The notes beneath the pieces are model-generated. The model was not told the origin of the DNA. It saw nothing but the letters and a program-made list of their open reading frames with translations, and ran no database searches. Shown here piece after piece: positions 1 to 13,197 of a stretch of DNA of 64,000 bases. The stretch covers positions 61,008,001-61,072,000 of the forward strand of contig CM114271.1 of assembly GCA_050084515.1 (NCBI GenBank). The letters are read 5' to 3'. Position 1 is the stretch's first letter. Each line of letters starts with the position of its first letter. This DNA is from Blasia pusilla. Taxonomy: Eukaryota > Marchantiophyta > Marchantiopsida > Blasiales. The position numbers and the translations under genes were made by a program.

Positions 1-61
1 TTAAAACAGTTTTTAATATTTTTCATTAAAATTTAGTGAAAAATATTAAAAACTGTTTTAA
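1..61. repeat. Perfect AT-rich inverted repeat (foldback) at the window edge
   Basis: Bases 1-25 are the exact reverse complement of 37-61, with an 11-base loop. The arms are almost pure A/T apart from a CAG/CTG step. It may continue beyond the window start, so its true size is unknown. It could be the end of a foldback element or MITE. Confidence 0.8.
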
Positions 62-3000
62 TATTTTTTTTCTCTGCAAATGTGAGCATAGATTCCATGT
101 TTCGGACTGTCCGGAAGACTTACTAGAAACCTACCGAGGAATCAAGAAGTTGGACACCTTCAAGCACATTCGACAGCCTACGCATACTCTCTGGTAATAG
201 TCTCCAACATCACGCGCTTCAAAAAATCTGATCCCTACGAAGAAGTGTGAACCAGAAATGAGACCTCATGAAGTTTCTCATCGGAGTCAATAGGCTCTCG
301 TTATTTATTTTCAAAAGGTTGCCTCAGAATTTTCGGTCTGGCCAACACTTCAACTTTTTTGAAAATAAATTACAAGAGCCCGTGAAAAGCTTGATGAGTA
401 CCACTTCTCCCTTGTACTCATTATGCTCAACTAATTTCCTGGGCAGATCCGTGCAGGATTATGCAACTAAACACGACCACGTGACGATAGACGATGTCAG
501 TCTCAAGAGTTTCGAAAAAGCATAAACTAATGAATTCCTGCGGAGCGGAGGGAGCAACCTAGAGACTCTGACATCCAGATCCACAATGAGAGGGAAAGCT
601 CATAGATACGCTTAAAATGCATTGTATATAAGCAGAAAAACTTTGACTGATCAGATCCACTTCGCATGAGAAGACATCATACAATGCGATACTGAAAGGA
701 AAAATCTTACATTTTTAATCACGATATTCTTAGCCTTTCTTTGATTGAACCAAGTTCATGTCTCTGAACTATTACAGTGTTGTCCTAGCTTCTATTACAG
801 TGTTGTCCTAGCTTCTACTAATTCGGCAGATGGTACAGCACCCCGACCCAAGCTAGGCCGTTCACTGGATCATGCGCTCTCCTAGAGATAACACTTGAAC
901 TAGTGAAGAAATCAAGAATGATAAAACCAATGATTAGAAGACATTAGAAGATTTGAAATTCCTCTACAAAGCAAAACTGTCTCGGTATCTCATACCTTTC
1001 AATATTAATAAAAAATGCAATTATTTGTCCGAGACTTGGAATTCACTAAATCCCTAAAAACGCTTTACCTCTCTCCTCTGACGCGAAACTGTGTTCATGT
1101 GAAGATCCGTTTCTTGCAAGGACACGACGACATCTTCGTCTCAACAAGAACGTCATGTAATATCAACCACGAAACTCCATTTCATCCAGCCAAATCATTG
1201 AATCTTTACAGTCAAATCTTGTGCTTGCAAGTACAACCGCAGTGCTGCATAAATATTACTCTGCGACAACCAAAATGGATCCTGACCTCAAATCCTACGG
1301 AAGAGACATTCGTTGTCTACGTGACCTCACAAAGAGTTATCGGATCTACTCGAGAAAATGAACATACTTCACAAATGGAGTATAAAATAAAGTAATTAAA
1401 TTATACTCTTTTTGAAATTATAAAATTGACCAGTAAATAATAAAGATAAAATTTCCAAATATATGACTGTATGAAACTCTAAGTTTTATTTTTCAAAAAA
1501 AATGTTATTTTTCTTTTAATTTTGTAAGAAATAAGTCATCCTTATTTTTCCAACTTTCATCCCTCAATTTTGATCCAAATATTTTTTTAAAATTCTCTAG
1601 AAATCCCTCACAATGAAAGTAAGAAAATTAAAAAAGAAATGAAAATATTTTCCATCCTTTTGAAGAATGATACCTTTTCCACTATTCTATTATTATCGTT
1701 TCTCATTTTTTCAAAAAAGAAGATGCAATTTACCTTCCAAACTAGACTTGAAGAAAAAAGCTATAATTTTTTCCTCAATATTGAAATAATTTCTTAATTT
1801 TAAAAATGGAACAAAAAATGAATCTTGAAAGAGACTTGCAAATTTCTCATAAGTATTAAAATTTTCAAATTTAAATTTATTTTCAAAATAATAAACATAA
1901 TTACTAAAACGTCTTTTAAAAAAAAAACAGGCTTAGAGAATTAAAAAACATTAAAGAGTTGAAAGGCATCATACGGTACAAACTAGAACTCAAGCCCTCA
2001 ATTGAATTATTTTCTTGTCGTCCACCCATGGTACATCAATCATTCAAAAATCAAGAAGTCATATAGATTCAACTCTCTTCTAGAAATAATATCTACTTTA
2101 TTTAAAAAACTTCTAATTGTATATTGAGTCAAATCAATTGGTCTTATTGTTTTGCTTTATCTTGTAACACCTTAACATGAAATCCTGTCGGAGGTGTCTC
2201 CTTATGAATATATTACTGTCCCTTATTAGGGGCCAAACCAGTTGTTCACTTTTTCATTCGGATTTTCAAGGATTTCATTTCCATATTTTTCTTTCATTTT
2301 TTGGAATGAAAGAAGCCTACTATAATAACTCCCAAAAAAAACTAAAAAAATTTAGTCCCTCTTCCAATTCTCTACCTCTACTATCCTTGTAAAATGTAAA
2401 ATAAAAATAATCGTGGAAAGTTTTTTTTTCCTTTCAATGATGTATGCGCATTTTCCCATAATAATCTTCTATACTAATCTTCAAATAATGACAATACCTT
2501 TTCGGTTTTTTATGCATTCCTCCCCTTAAAGTCCATTTCTCCCCACTTTTTTCATTAGGAAGACATCCATTCCCTTTATCTTCCATATTTTGGAAAAAGA
2601 AATTCTCCTCCCTTCATTAACTCTCTTTTTAAACACATTTGTGTGAGGTTTTTCTTAATTAGATTTGAAAAAAAACCTCTCACACTTCAATATTTTGGAA
2701 AATCCTATTTTTGTCAGCTATATAAGCCATCTCCTTATTATTAAAAGGAAAAGTTCTCACCTCAATTTTTCTTTCTTAAATCTCCCCCTCATAGCTTATA
2801 TCGACGGCATTATTAGGATTCGCACGTTATAGATGTGAAATGGTCTTCTAATGCCATGCATGTTAGGCTTAGTAAGTAATTTTATGTAGATTTCTGTTCA
2901 ATTAATTTAGACCTATAGGACGGATCAAGGATTTGACATATGCTTATGATACAAATGATTTAGTTAAAGAGCATATAATGTCCATATTATATCTTGTGAC

Positions 3001-3394
3001 AATGATTGATGCTTTTAAATCCATAGACATTGTGTGGCATTTACAACCTAATCACAAATATGTATTACACGAACATATGGGGAAACTAGAATCTCCATTA
3101 GAATAAGTAAAAGTTTCTTTATCTCCATATGGTTTTTTTTTCTTCTCATGCAAATATGGCTCTCCAAAATCACAGATAAATTTCAATTTCGAAAGTTCAT
3201 ACCAAGTAACATTACAACCAATTTGCTAATTAATTTGGGTCAAATTAATCAAGGTAATGTGAGATACCAAAATTTTCACTTAAAGGTATAATTGTTTATT
3301 GGTGGTATTTCTACTTGGTCAACTAAAGAAATCCATTTTTTTTAAAGGGTATAAGGAGGGGTGCACATGTGGTATTGCAAGTATATGAACTATG
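62..3394. other. AT-rich intergenic DNA, no gene recognised
   Basis: Only short ORFs occur here (for example 268-525 and 1015-1395). None has a motif or composition suggesting a protein. The stretch from about 1400 to 2900 is very AT-rich with poly-A/T runs, like the Helitron-type bodies elsewhere in the window, but I found no terminal structure. Confidence 0.6.
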
Positions 3395-4140
3395 AGATCC
3401 CTCTGGATCATGATGGAGCAGTTCTCCAAATGGACTAAGTTGGTGGCATTCTATAAGAGTTTATCCACTTGGAGACAAGGCGAGTGAGGAAATGGCTTAT
3501 GCACTTCTAGATCATGTGCTCAATCATTTTTTTGCACCGGTAGAGGTGTTAACTGATAAGGGTACCAAGTTCAGGGGAGAGTTCTATGCCTTGTGTGATC
3601 ACTACACCATGTCCAAAGATCATCCTCAGGCAGATAGGTTGTGAAGAGAGGGTTATGCCTTGCAACATGGATATTTGAGGGATTGGGATCTACACTTGTC
3701 ATGGTTGGCTACAAGGTATCGCTTTAGTCACATGATATCCTTGACGTCATTTTTACTATATTTTTTGCTCCATAGGAAAGAGCTAGACTTACCCAAAACT
3801 ATTTGGCATAACATAGCAGAGGTGTTAGATCTTGATGACCTTGATGTATGAATACAAGTATGTTCTCAAAGGGGAGAGATTTTCCATAGAGTTATGCCCA
3901 TGGCATTTGAGAACTTAGCTATTGCTCAATGTATGTTGTGTGGATCTACTAGAGGTGTAGCCATCATGTTTGTGTGTAAGGGTTAATCTAGAGGGTGTCA
4001 TAAGTTGTATGTGACGCCACTCTTCATATAATTTCCATAAGACAATGGTTATATCCTAGATGTGTATAGGATAGTAGATCATGCATATGTCATATGGATA
4101 CAATGTGTGTAATGTGGAGTTAGAGGGATCTAACTGTCAA
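3395..4140 (+). pseudogene. Decayed Ty3/gypsy integrase plus PHD-finger fragment (oldest copy of the methyltransferase-bearing family)
   Basis: The DNA at 3411-3470 matches the integrase-core region at 16885-16930 of the larger gypsy copy (hallmark FSKW followed by a hydrophobic strand). It continues through the region equivalent to 16940-17430 with several stops and frameshifts. After the equivalent of the AFENLAIAQ segment (about 3905-3933) it jumps directly to the PHD finger start, reading C-M-L-C-G-S-T, so about 300 bp have been deleted. The first Cys pair of the PHD finger is intact here, whereas in the larger copy the first Cys codon is a TGA stop. A purine-rich tract near 4115-4150 matches the one preceding the LTR at 18045. 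No function remains. Confidence 0.7.
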
Positions 4141-5225
4141 TTAGGGCTCGGGTAAGTGTGTGGTCTTGATGTATATGTATGAGTCCATTTGTATGTGTAA
4201 ATCTACCCGTGTGTTGGGAAGATCAGTGTTGTGTATTGTGTAGATGTGATCACCGATGTAAATTGTGTAGTAATGTGTATTTGTATGATAATTGTCATAT
4301 TTTTTATAGTCAAAAAATATAGTTTTTCCTATTTCTTTGTTATTCTTCCAACCTTCTTTGCACTTGTCCCCCCACTTTAGAGTCTTTACCAAGTCCTCTT
4401 TTTATCCTTCTATTATGGTAGTTCTGATCCTTCTGTCATGGCCATTAATTTTTCAACTTCTTTGTTCTAATCCTTTGATGAAGATGATTATGCTCTTGGA
4501 TTTCCTTAGGAGGTTTGGGACTTTCCTTTGTAGAAACAACTATACAATAAAGCTTTTGGGTTGTTTCAATTTGCCTACTCGTAAAATGACTTCAAGGTTT
4601 CTCTAAGGAGAGATTCCTTGCTTCATGGATCATATATCCATCCCTCGTATTTTGAGTCGTACATCCCATGTCAAGAAGGAACATATGTGAATTTGACAAC
4701 AATCCACTATTCTTATTGAACAAGTATCTTCGATAGTATTAAAATATGCACAAGAATTCGCTTTAATTAACATCTTCGGTCAAAGTGATTGGTAGCCATC
4801 CATCTCATCATACATTTCCAACTAGTCGACCATTACTATTCCTGGCACATATGTTCCCACCGTCTAATGCTAATTGGTTGGTTTTTTTAGACATTTTTTC
4901 CCACTTTAAATTTGACATATTCTTTTTGAATTTTTTTTAACATCTTCGTGACCTTTACAAATCCTCACTGTTTTTTCTTGACCATCCATGTGTTCTATGC
5001 CCATATTTGTTAATTATTTTTTTTTCCACTTCGTGGGCTGTTTCCTTAGCTTTATGGTTTCCTTAGCTTCCTCTTGACACAATGGTTTCCTTAGCTTCCT
5101 CTTGACTTTTTATTTAATCAGGATGATAAAATAAAATTCGAACTACTTTTCACGTTGTTTCACCTCCTTTGTGATATATGGATAAATCCCAGTTTCCAAA
5201 GAATGTATATCGATTAAAAAAATAC
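4141..5225. other. LTR-like tail and AT-rich non-coding DNA
   Basis: The first ~190 bases are rich in TGTAT/GTGTA words and loosely resemble the LTR at 18045-18518, as expected for the 3' LTR of the preceding gypsy fragment. The rest is AT-rich with no recognisable feature. Confidence 0.4.
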
Positions 5226-5880
5226 TTAGCGCCACCTTGTTGGGCAGAGGATAGAATCGTGTGTCAATGGGGTGACGTATGCGCAAGTTGTCCTCAAGGT
5301 CGTGGCGGCTGGTGGACATGTGTTCGATAATGGGTACCTCGCCGCTCCAGGAATCCTGGATGCTTCGCGTGGGTTTCCGAAGAATGGGGAGCGGGCACTA
5401 TTCGACCCGCGCAGGGCGATAACTCCTGCGACGGTGGCCGTCGCAGAAGGCGCGCACCTCACATCCCGGCAGTCAGAATTCTGGAAATACTGGCAAAGCT
5501 CACGACCGGTTTCATGTGTCGTCATTTACCAATACGACAAGCGTCAGGCAGAGTCTCAGCTTAGAAGCTAGAACTGCTGGCTTAGAACTCATTATTAGAG
5601 CTTCTTTTGTCGCAAGGGGGAGACGGACACACACTATTTGTTCCCCTTGTGTAAGACGACAATTCGAAAAGTCCAAGGGAAGGAACTGACGAGTAATTGT
5701 AGGCCACGGGAAAGAGGAGTGTGGAAACTCTCCGAAGATATACCCCCAAGTGAGAGAAGCTGAAGTTGAAAACACGAAGTTTTTTAGCTTTGCAATGGTC
5801 TTAGAATTTCCTTAGTGAATGTTAGAAAGGGAAGTATCTCATGCATTTAGGGATGCGTATGGTCGAATTTCATGAAAAGA
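5226..5880. other. GC-richer island with overlapping unrecognised ORFs
   Basis: Composition rises sharply here. ORFs of 99 codons lie on both strands (5272-5571 plus, 5226-5525 minus). I recognise neither product and cannot choose a strand. Possibly an exon-derived or transposon-captured fragment. Confidence 0.3.
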
Positions 5881-8239
5881 CGGAGCCCTCGGTACAACCC
5901 AATTCCCAAATATTTTCATGGGTTTGAGAAACGTCGGGTATGAAATTTGTGCAACTCGAGAAGATGAGTGTCAAAATGGTCTCCCTCTAAAGGATTTAAT
6001 AGGGCGTTCAAATCGGTCCCACAAATTTTGTATTGATGGAAGAGCTAAATGTCGAAATGGTATTTCCTTGGGTTGTCGATATAGTTCGGAATATCTAAAT
6101 GGTCGTTAGGGGGCATATTTTTAATAAACATGAGACCAAAAGAAATTCTAATAAAATCCAAAATGAAATTGTAAGTCCATGTCATGGAACATTAAAAAAA
6201 TTTATTTTCGATTGTAACCAAAGAAGAAAAATTATTTTTGTTCTTTGGTTACAATCAGAAAGGATTTTTTTCTTCTTTTTAGAACTTTTTCATTATTTTA
6301 AAATTAAGTTTTCTGCTTTAGCACACACAAGAAATGACATTAAAACCAATGAAAAAAACTATTTGTACATAACTTGGAACATGGTAATACTTATTCACTA
6401 GTAATCATTGCTCTATATCTATACTATAATGTGAGGAGGGGCGGGGGGAGGGTTACTTAATATGGTAGTTTTTTTCCTCAAAGAAAAGAAGGTCCTCCCC
6501 AAATAGATGTCTCAACTTCCTTCTTAGAGACAAAACAACCAAAAATATTTGAGGACAAGCGTAACTCCATGCAGCCACATATTTGAATGTCTTAAATTCA
6601 GATTTGATTTAGGTAATAAAAGTAAGGAGCTAAAGTAGCCATTTGCATTGGGACAAACGTCAAAACAGTATTCAAAGAGTTATGTGTGCTCCATACAATG
6701 ACACCTCTTAATGCTATTATCTCTAGAAACGGACACCTACGAGCATTTGAGCTGCTTAAGTGCAAACAAATGCTTGGCTTGAGTTACTTTGGAGAAGGAA
6801 ATGGAGGCAGAATAGGGGGATCTACCATTTTGAGAGAGGAGGGAGTGGAACTGCAACGAAAGCATAATAGAGACAGCCTCGGAAGAATTTGCAAGCACTC
6901 GTGGTAAGAATTTGGAAGCTCATTGTGCATCTCGGTGTAGCTCATAATTCATTTTGACTTTAGAATTCCTCGCTTGATTATTATGCATGTCTCCACTTTG
7001 CTTTTTGGGCCTAGACTCCACTCGTGGAAGTAAGGGCGAGTGAGACGCAGACATTTTCGGACAAAAATAGTGTCCGAAAACTGGCCCGTTGTGTCCACGG
7101 TTTCTGCTTCGCAACTGCCTACTACCTTTGATGTGATTGTTTTGGTAAAAAATCACCGCAAAATCCTACGCCAATGAAGATTGGCTTTGATTTGGGACGT
7201 AACCACCAGCCTCTGGTTAATCCTTGGATTAGCTGCTTGCATTCTTCCAATTCCGCATCTCTGAAATGGAGCCGCTTCCGTTTCGGCCACCAAGTGGATT
7301 CTAGTGGAGCAAGGATGTACTAATTGAGGGATCTACGATTGGGCTCTCAATCAATTCACAACTGAGAGCATCAATTGGTGCTCTTACACTCCGTTACAAG
7401 ATCATCCCATCTTTAATATTAATTCCCCTTAAACTTTTAGTTGGACTAGCCACATTTATTTTGTAGTAATACGGCACGGCGAGCTACGGGCCGAGCGTGA
7501 AGGGTGCCACCACATCCTAGAACAAACGAGTTCAATCTGAGTTGTAAGAATTGGGTAAAAAACTCATTTTCTTCCTCACAGACTTGGTAGGAATGTTCGC
7601 TAAGAAATTTCCTGAAAGTAGTCACAAAGGCTATTTGTTTACAAAGCTTCGCAAGAGGTCTATTTAAGCTTAAATTAGTCATCAAGGCTACGCGTTGTTG
7701 TGTCAAGAGCCTTTCTTCCAATAAGGGCAGGCCTTCTAGCTACGGCAGACGTGGTTGATGCAAGATGAACTCTCTAAAAGTTCTCATTTTTCAATATAAA
7801 ATTATTATGTATACTCTCCATTCTCTCACGACAGATATCACAAACGGAAGTGCCGAGGCGATCACTTCTTCGTAATATCGGACCCCGAAAATTCCTAACT
7901 ATAAAATCCTTATAAACTACTTTACGCTTGTACACAAGGAAGATAGCACAACTAGTGTTAAACCCTACTTGAGCAGGCCTATTGACGTCCATGGATCACT
8001 ATATAAGGACATACAAAGTACAATCCCATGTCCTTCCATATGTGACGATAGGAAGAATCACCGGAGTTGGAGATTGCATGACCTGGTTCATGAATGCCTC
8101 CCCAAAGTGATAAACTAAATAGCGAGTAAACTAGTGCCTATCTACAAAGAATACCTTGACATGGTCAGGATTGAGAAAAGGAAAGTCGGGCACAACTCGT
8201 CCTCCACCCCTATCCATGCTTGACAGACATTCTCTACTC
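5881..8239. other. Non-coding stretch with one hairpin and LTR-like sequence
   Basis: A 16-bp perfect hairpin lies at 6210-6225 / 6241-6256 (15-base loop). From about 8020 down to 7440 the minus strand resembles an LTR leader: a TATA-like box near 8000 followed by transcribed-leader-like sequence, but I could not define its ends. No protein-coding gene is supported. Confidence 0.4.
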
Positions 8240-8807
8240 TCCTCAAGAATGGGCTTTGGCGGAATTATTCTCCCAAGAGGGGTAATCCACTCTCATTAGG
8301 AAAATAACAAACCAAAACATTCACTATTTTAGTATGACTAAATTCTTCTAAGGTGATAAGCCTCTCATCTCCACACACACCACATTCTAGAAACATCTCG
8401 AAGAATAGACCATGGTCAAAATACTCTCCCAAGAGGGGTGATCCACTCTCATTGGAAGAGCAAGCAATCCCAAAGCCATACACTCAAGAGTGACACGAGA
8501 GACTCAAGATGTGAAATAGAAGGTGATGAACCCTTGAAGGTCCCTCCTCTTTATATACTCACAAGGGATCCACAAGAGTACGAAATAGAACTAATCTTAT
8601 CTTGTGCCATATGGCTACCTCTCAAGGCTTAGCCAATCACATTTTGATACAAGTGGATTTTCTCTTATCTCTTCCAAAATATATTCTTTTATCCACTTGA
8701 TATTTTCCAAATTACCCCAATTAACTTAACCACCAACCAAGACTACTTTTGCATTTCATTAAAGTACCAACCTCACTATTTTACTTTTATAAAGTTATAT
8801 TCTAACA
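8240..8807 (-). repeat. Probable 3' LTR of the minus-strand gypsy fragment
   Basis: Read on the minus strand, a likely LTR begins at 8807 with TGTTAGAATATAAC. About 240 bases in it has a TATA box (near 8551-8557) in a TATATAAAGAGGAGG context. It lies just downstream of the integrase C-terminus of the neighbouring minus-strand gypsy element. A 30-base motif is directly repeated inside it (8271-8300 and 8423-8455). The distal end near 8240 is a guess. Confidence 0.45.
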
Positions 8808-8923
8808 CTTAATGAGGAAGGAGTTTACACATGATTTTACTATATGATATTCACCCCCTCCAAACTTGCAGATCCTTTGGTATTTGCTGAAAACATCGAG
8901 ACTTCTTGCTATTTTACTCAGAA

Positions 8924-10390
8924 TTATTTTTGTTGTGCCTCTAGACACATTAAATCGAAATCAAGAGATCCCTCACGTCTACGAAAAATCTTGACCCTTT
9001 TTCCTTCAGTGGACAGCTTGAGAATTGTGCCATCTAGTTCAGATAGTTTGTAAGTGGCATTATCAAAAGCAGAGACTATAACGTATGGACCAAACCAACG
9101 ACGTGCAAACTTCTTAATTGTACTATGCTGGTTTTCGAGGCTGTTGTCGTGCACTAAGACCCAATCTCCTTCTCTTATAGGCTCCTTCCGAAGTCGATGA
9201 GTTTTGTCAAAGCGCTCCTTATTTTTCAACCTTGCTTCCTTCATTTTGACTAATGCTTGAGCAATATCTTCTTCCCGCCGCTCTAGCTGTTGCATTTGAA
9301 GTGCTAGGAGCTCTTCCCTATCGAGCCCGTCTTCCCACGGCAAAACCATCCAAGTGGGTATATCTCCTTCTGCTGGCATTATCGGCTTTTAACCAATCAT
9401 CAACTTGGTAGGCATGAACCCTATAACGGTGTTGTGAGTGGTTTTATCTGCCCATAAAGCAAATGGAAGCAATCTAGGCCAATCAGCATAACGGTCTCCA
9501 CATGCCTTTACCAATGCTTAAATGATTGGCGAATGTCCCCTTTCGCTCTTTCTGTATGCCATCGGATTCATGGAGGTTATTAATCTCAATTGGACTCCAT
9601 ATCTCTTGAAGAACTCTCGTGCTTCCTCCACATTCAACTCACCTCTATCTGCACAGATTCTCTCGACACTCCCATATCGAGCAAAAATATCCTCTAGAAT
9701 AAAATGACATATAGGCTCTGTTGTTTTAGCCCGTAAAGCCCTCCCTTCTACAAAGTTGGACAACTCTTCTCGTGCAAGGACCACGTAACGTATTCCCCAA
9801 AGACCTAGTGGCATAGCAACTAGATCTATAACCCATTGATGATCAATAGACAAAGGATACGTGGGTTTAAGTCCATCTCTCACCCTGATTTTTTTATTGA
9901 AACTGACATTCAACACATGACTCAATATATCTCTCAACATCCTTATATAGGCCTTTCCACCAATACCTCTCTTTTATCTTGGTGAAAGTTGCCCAAGTAC
10001 CTTCGTGTCTTGCCCATAAAGAATTGTGGAATTCTTTGAGCACTTGCATTTTTGTCCCATTGTCATCCACCACCCTCAAGGACATTCCATCTTTCCTCTT
10101 TGGGCTTTTCCAAAGATTCCCATCTTGTAGTAGATAGCCATACGCCTTATGCCGAATCTCTTTGAAGAACTTCTCTATCCACCCTCTGTCTCTTTGCAGA
10201 GTGCTTAAATAGCGCCCAATTTCTGTTAACCTGCCCTCATATAAATTCTCTTTGAAGGCTAGAACATCCTCTATGCCACCTTGTTCTTGAGATAACACTT
10301 GCCACACATGTGCATCATCCTCATCTATCTCAGTTGCCTCCATATCTTCTTCTTGACTAAATCTATCTCTAGACAACATCCTAACCCTAT
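8924..10390 (-). pseudogene. Ty3/gypsy integrase remnant (zinc-binding, core and C-terminal parts)
   Basis: Three minus-strand open segments read in order. At 9894-10400 is the HHCC zinc-binding region, with RHEGTWATFTKIKERYWW and then C-V-E-C near the end. At 9518-9940 is the integrase core (SIDHQWVIDLVAMPL at its start, ICADRGELN around the second catalytic Asp region). At 8924-9379 is the C-terminal domain with the usual charged helix (KERFDK) and a GDWVLV strand. Frames change between segments and the region before the zinc domain is missing, so it is a dead 5'-truncated copy. It differs from the methyltransferase-bearing gypsy family: no PHD finger follows. Its upstream side abuts the truncated copia LTR at about 10376. 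Confidence 0.85.
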
Positions 10391-10549
10391 CCTTAACCAT
10401 AGTCTCGAGTTAGACTAAATGTGATTAACGAAACCTAGTTAAGATAACCGTGCTTAACTAACTAACAAAGATTAAGCTTTCCTATTTCGTGTGAGTACCA
10501 AATGTAGCAGTTCAAGTGTCTCGTGAGCTTGACTATAACTCAATCTTCA
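10376..10549 (-). repeat. Truncated 3' LTR of copia element 1
   Basis: This sequence matches the right-hand part of the full LTR at 23555-23877 (shared core around TTAACCATAGTCTCGAG, and the shared terminus CAATCTTCA). The first ~150 bases of the LTR are missing at the junction with gypsy sequence. Confidence 0.85.
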
Positions 10550-11670
10550 ATACTCCCCCTTAAGCTCATATCGATATCTCTAACGCCTAAATCCTTTCTA
10601 AACATCTCAAACTTATCTCTAGACAATGCTTTTGTAAAGATGTCAGCAATTTGCTGATCTGTACATATATGCATAAGATCAATTTCTCCTGCAAGCACTT
10701 TCTCTCTGATAAAATGATAGTGCATCTCAACATGCTTTGTACGAGCATGAAACACAAGGTTATTAGCAAGCTTGATGCTACTAATATTGTCTGCATATAT
10801 TACACTAGGTCCTAAGTTACTCACACCAATCTCAACAAGTAATCGATGAAGCCACACCGCCTCACATGCTACATTGGTTGCTCCTCTGTACTCAGCCTCT
10901 ATTGAAGATAAAGCAACTATAGGTTGCTTCTTTAAAGCCCAACTTATAGTTGCACTTCCCAAAGTAAATGAATAACCAGATGTGGTGTGTCGATCAGACA
11001 CGCTTCCTGCCCAATTAGCATCGGTGAATCCCTGTAATTGAAAACTCTGAGAAGGTTCAAATTGAATCCCGAATTGAATAGAGAATTTCACATATCGTAA
11101 AATCCTCCTCACAACATCAAGGTGAGGTTTTCAAAGTGCTTGCATAAACTGACTCACTAGGCCAACAACATAGCTCAAATCTGGTCTGGTTATAGTTAGA
11201 TAGATTAAACTTCCAACCATACGCTTGTACATATTAGAAACTGGAAGCAGCTCTCCTTCATCCAGTCTTAGCTTCACGCTCTGGTCCAACGGTGTAGAGA
11301 TTGGCTTACAAGCCATATCATATTTTGAAAGCATATGAAGACCATATTGTTGTTGTAGTAACCACATGCTCTCTCCAACCTTGATAAACTCAATACCAAG
11401 GAAGAACTTGAGTTCTCCCAAGTCCTTCCCATCAAATTGTGCTTGTAACTTAAGCTTGACTTGTTGTACCATTTCTTCAGTACTCCTAGTAATCAAGAGA
11501 TCCTCAACATACAACACAATGAAAACTATATGATCTTGTCCTCTCAAGACATATAACAAGGAGTCAGAATCACATACCCTAAAACCCAACTCTTGTAGGA
11601 CATATGTAATCTTGTCACACCAAGCTCTTGGAGCTTGTTTGAGCCCATATAGAGTTTTCTTCAACCTGCA
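10540..11670 (-). pseudogene. Copia element 1: C-terminal half of reverse transcriptase plus RNase H
   Basis: The minus-strand reading starts at the conserved LKKTLYGLKQAPRAW motif (near 11665). It continues through the YVEDLL equivalent of the catalytic YxDD box (near 11500) and the LIYLTITRPDLSY motif. After a single in-frame TGA at 11131-11133, the same frame runs on through RNase H (SDRHTTSGYSF, ALSSIEAEYRGA, and KHVEMHYHFIREKV). The second residue before the DD-like pair is E where D is usual. The 5' half of this RT lies at 19011-19760, because a gypsy element sits between them. Confidence 0.92.
10550..10563 (-). promoter_or_regulatory. Polypurine tract of copia element 1
   Basis: On the minus strand an AAGGGGGAGTAT tract lies immediately before the 3' LTR. 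This is where plus-strand DNA synthesis is primed in LTR retrotransposons. Confidence 0.75.
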
Positions 11671-11851
11671 GTGGTGGTGGTAGTAGTAGTGGGAGTCGTG
11701 GGGGGTACACATAACCTCAGTCAGGTCCTAAAGGGACACTTGCGCAGAGACCATTGCTTCATTTGCTGCCCTGCAGCAAGGACAGTCATGTTGGACATCT
11801 GGAGGTGATCATGTTAGGAGGTTTTGTCCCCAAGAGGATGGGAGACGGACT

Positions 11852-12226
11852 TTGGAGGATGGGCCTCATTTTGCCCCAACTCAATGTGATCGTTGCGGGA
11901 GACTAGGTCATCCTCGAGAGCGTTGCTTTGATCTTCATCCAGAGTTGAGATCAGGCCGCGGCCGTGGTGGAGTAGCTCCAAGAGGCCGAGGTGGTAGAGA
12001 TGGTAGGGGTGGTAGAGGTGGGCCAATGGTTGGAGAGCCTATGGTGGCTACCCCTACCACTACGACAGAGTCAACTATGGCTGCCAAGATTGAGCAGTTG
12101 GAGCAGAGGTTGGCTACTATGGCTGGTATCCAGCATAGAGCAGGTTCGGGAGCAGGGGCTTCTACCTCTTATGGAGGGGATGATCTCTCTTATATGGCGA
12201 GTGAAAAGACTGAGGTTGAGGCATAA
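11852..12226 (+). pseudogene. Gypsy gag C-terminus with CCHC zinc knuckle
   Basis: The reading contains CDRCGRLGHPRERC, a perfect C-x2-C-x4-H-x4-C nucleocapsid knuckle that in retroelements binds RNA during packaging. An Arg/Gly-rich tail follows, then a predicted helix with QLEQRL repeats. The capsid part expected upstream is cut off at the copia junction near 11670. The matching knuckle in the second family copy is at about 38758-38840. Confidence 0.85.
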
Positions 12227-12264
12227 GTCAGAAGTTCGAGAGGAGCCACTCGGCGTCGAGCCAC

Positions 12265-13197
12265 TTGGTGCTCTTGTGGAGTTGGACCCCTGAGAGGGGT
12301 GAGGCTGGGAGGCACGCTAGGCTTCCCCAATCATTCTTGTTGTCTGAGGTGCTTAGGACTCCATCCATGGTTCCTACGCAGCCTATTGAGCCTACAGTGG
12401 GGATTGAGGCATCTACATCGTGTGTAGTAGACACGGATGCAACATCCAATGCAGTATTGTGGATGGCAACTTCAGTGTTTGGATCCCCATTGTTTTCAGC
12501 CACGGAGCTGATGGCTTTAGGAGTTGACTTAGCTCCTGTATTTCAGCTAGTAGTCACGTTATGTGAACGTGGGGGTGTTACTACTACATGTGCTGAGGTG
12601 GATGAGGGTGTTGCGGTGGAGCGACCCTCTATGTCAAGTGTAGCTTTGAGTACCAGTGCTACTTGGCAGGCAGCAGCGGCAAAGATGGATGCATAACCAG
12701 CCCGACCAACCATTGATCGTGAGAGGCTTACACCTGGTGTAAATATGTTGGACAAGCGCAGTGGGATATTCCGATTGGTGAGTCCTACATGACAGGTATA
12801 TAGACCAGATAGAGTCTTGTTAGACTCTGGTGCCCAACCTTTGATGTTGGGAAAGGCGGCATGTATTGGTTTTGGTATTCGGAGGTCAGAGCTTGAGCCT
12901 TGCCCATTCCAGATTCAAACATCACTTGGAGGAGCCAATGATAGGTCTCAATTCATGACACGGGAGAAGTTGTCTGTACAGTTGAGACCAGATCATGCGA
13001 CTGATAGCTCCCGGTTGGGAGTATCTGCAGTGGTCACATCAGTCGAGTCGTATGATGTACTAGTTGGAGGAGCAGTATTGTACCCGATGGGTTTTCAGAT
13101 GGACAACTGGACTGAGACAGTGTCTTATAGACTTGGTTGGCAGTCCGAGGATGGACGTATGTGCCAGGTTCCTGTGAGATTTATTTATGGGGCTTGA
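12265..13197 (+). pseudogene. Linker and retropepsin-like protease of the gypsy element
   Basis: Frame 1 is open except for two stops (near 12694 and 12790). It ends in an aspartic protease: VLLDSGAQPLMLG carries the DSGA catalytic motif near 12817-12835, and a hydrophobic YDVLVGG segment near 13045 is the usual later strand. The ~180 residues before the DSGA are Ser/Thr/Val-rich and unrecognised. The matching protease segment in the second family copy lies near 40660-40740. Confidence 0.8.

Noticed and set aside
11814-12755. Minus-strand ORFs inside the gypsy gag region
   Set aside because: They overlap the plus-strand zinc knuckle and protease region and carry no motif.
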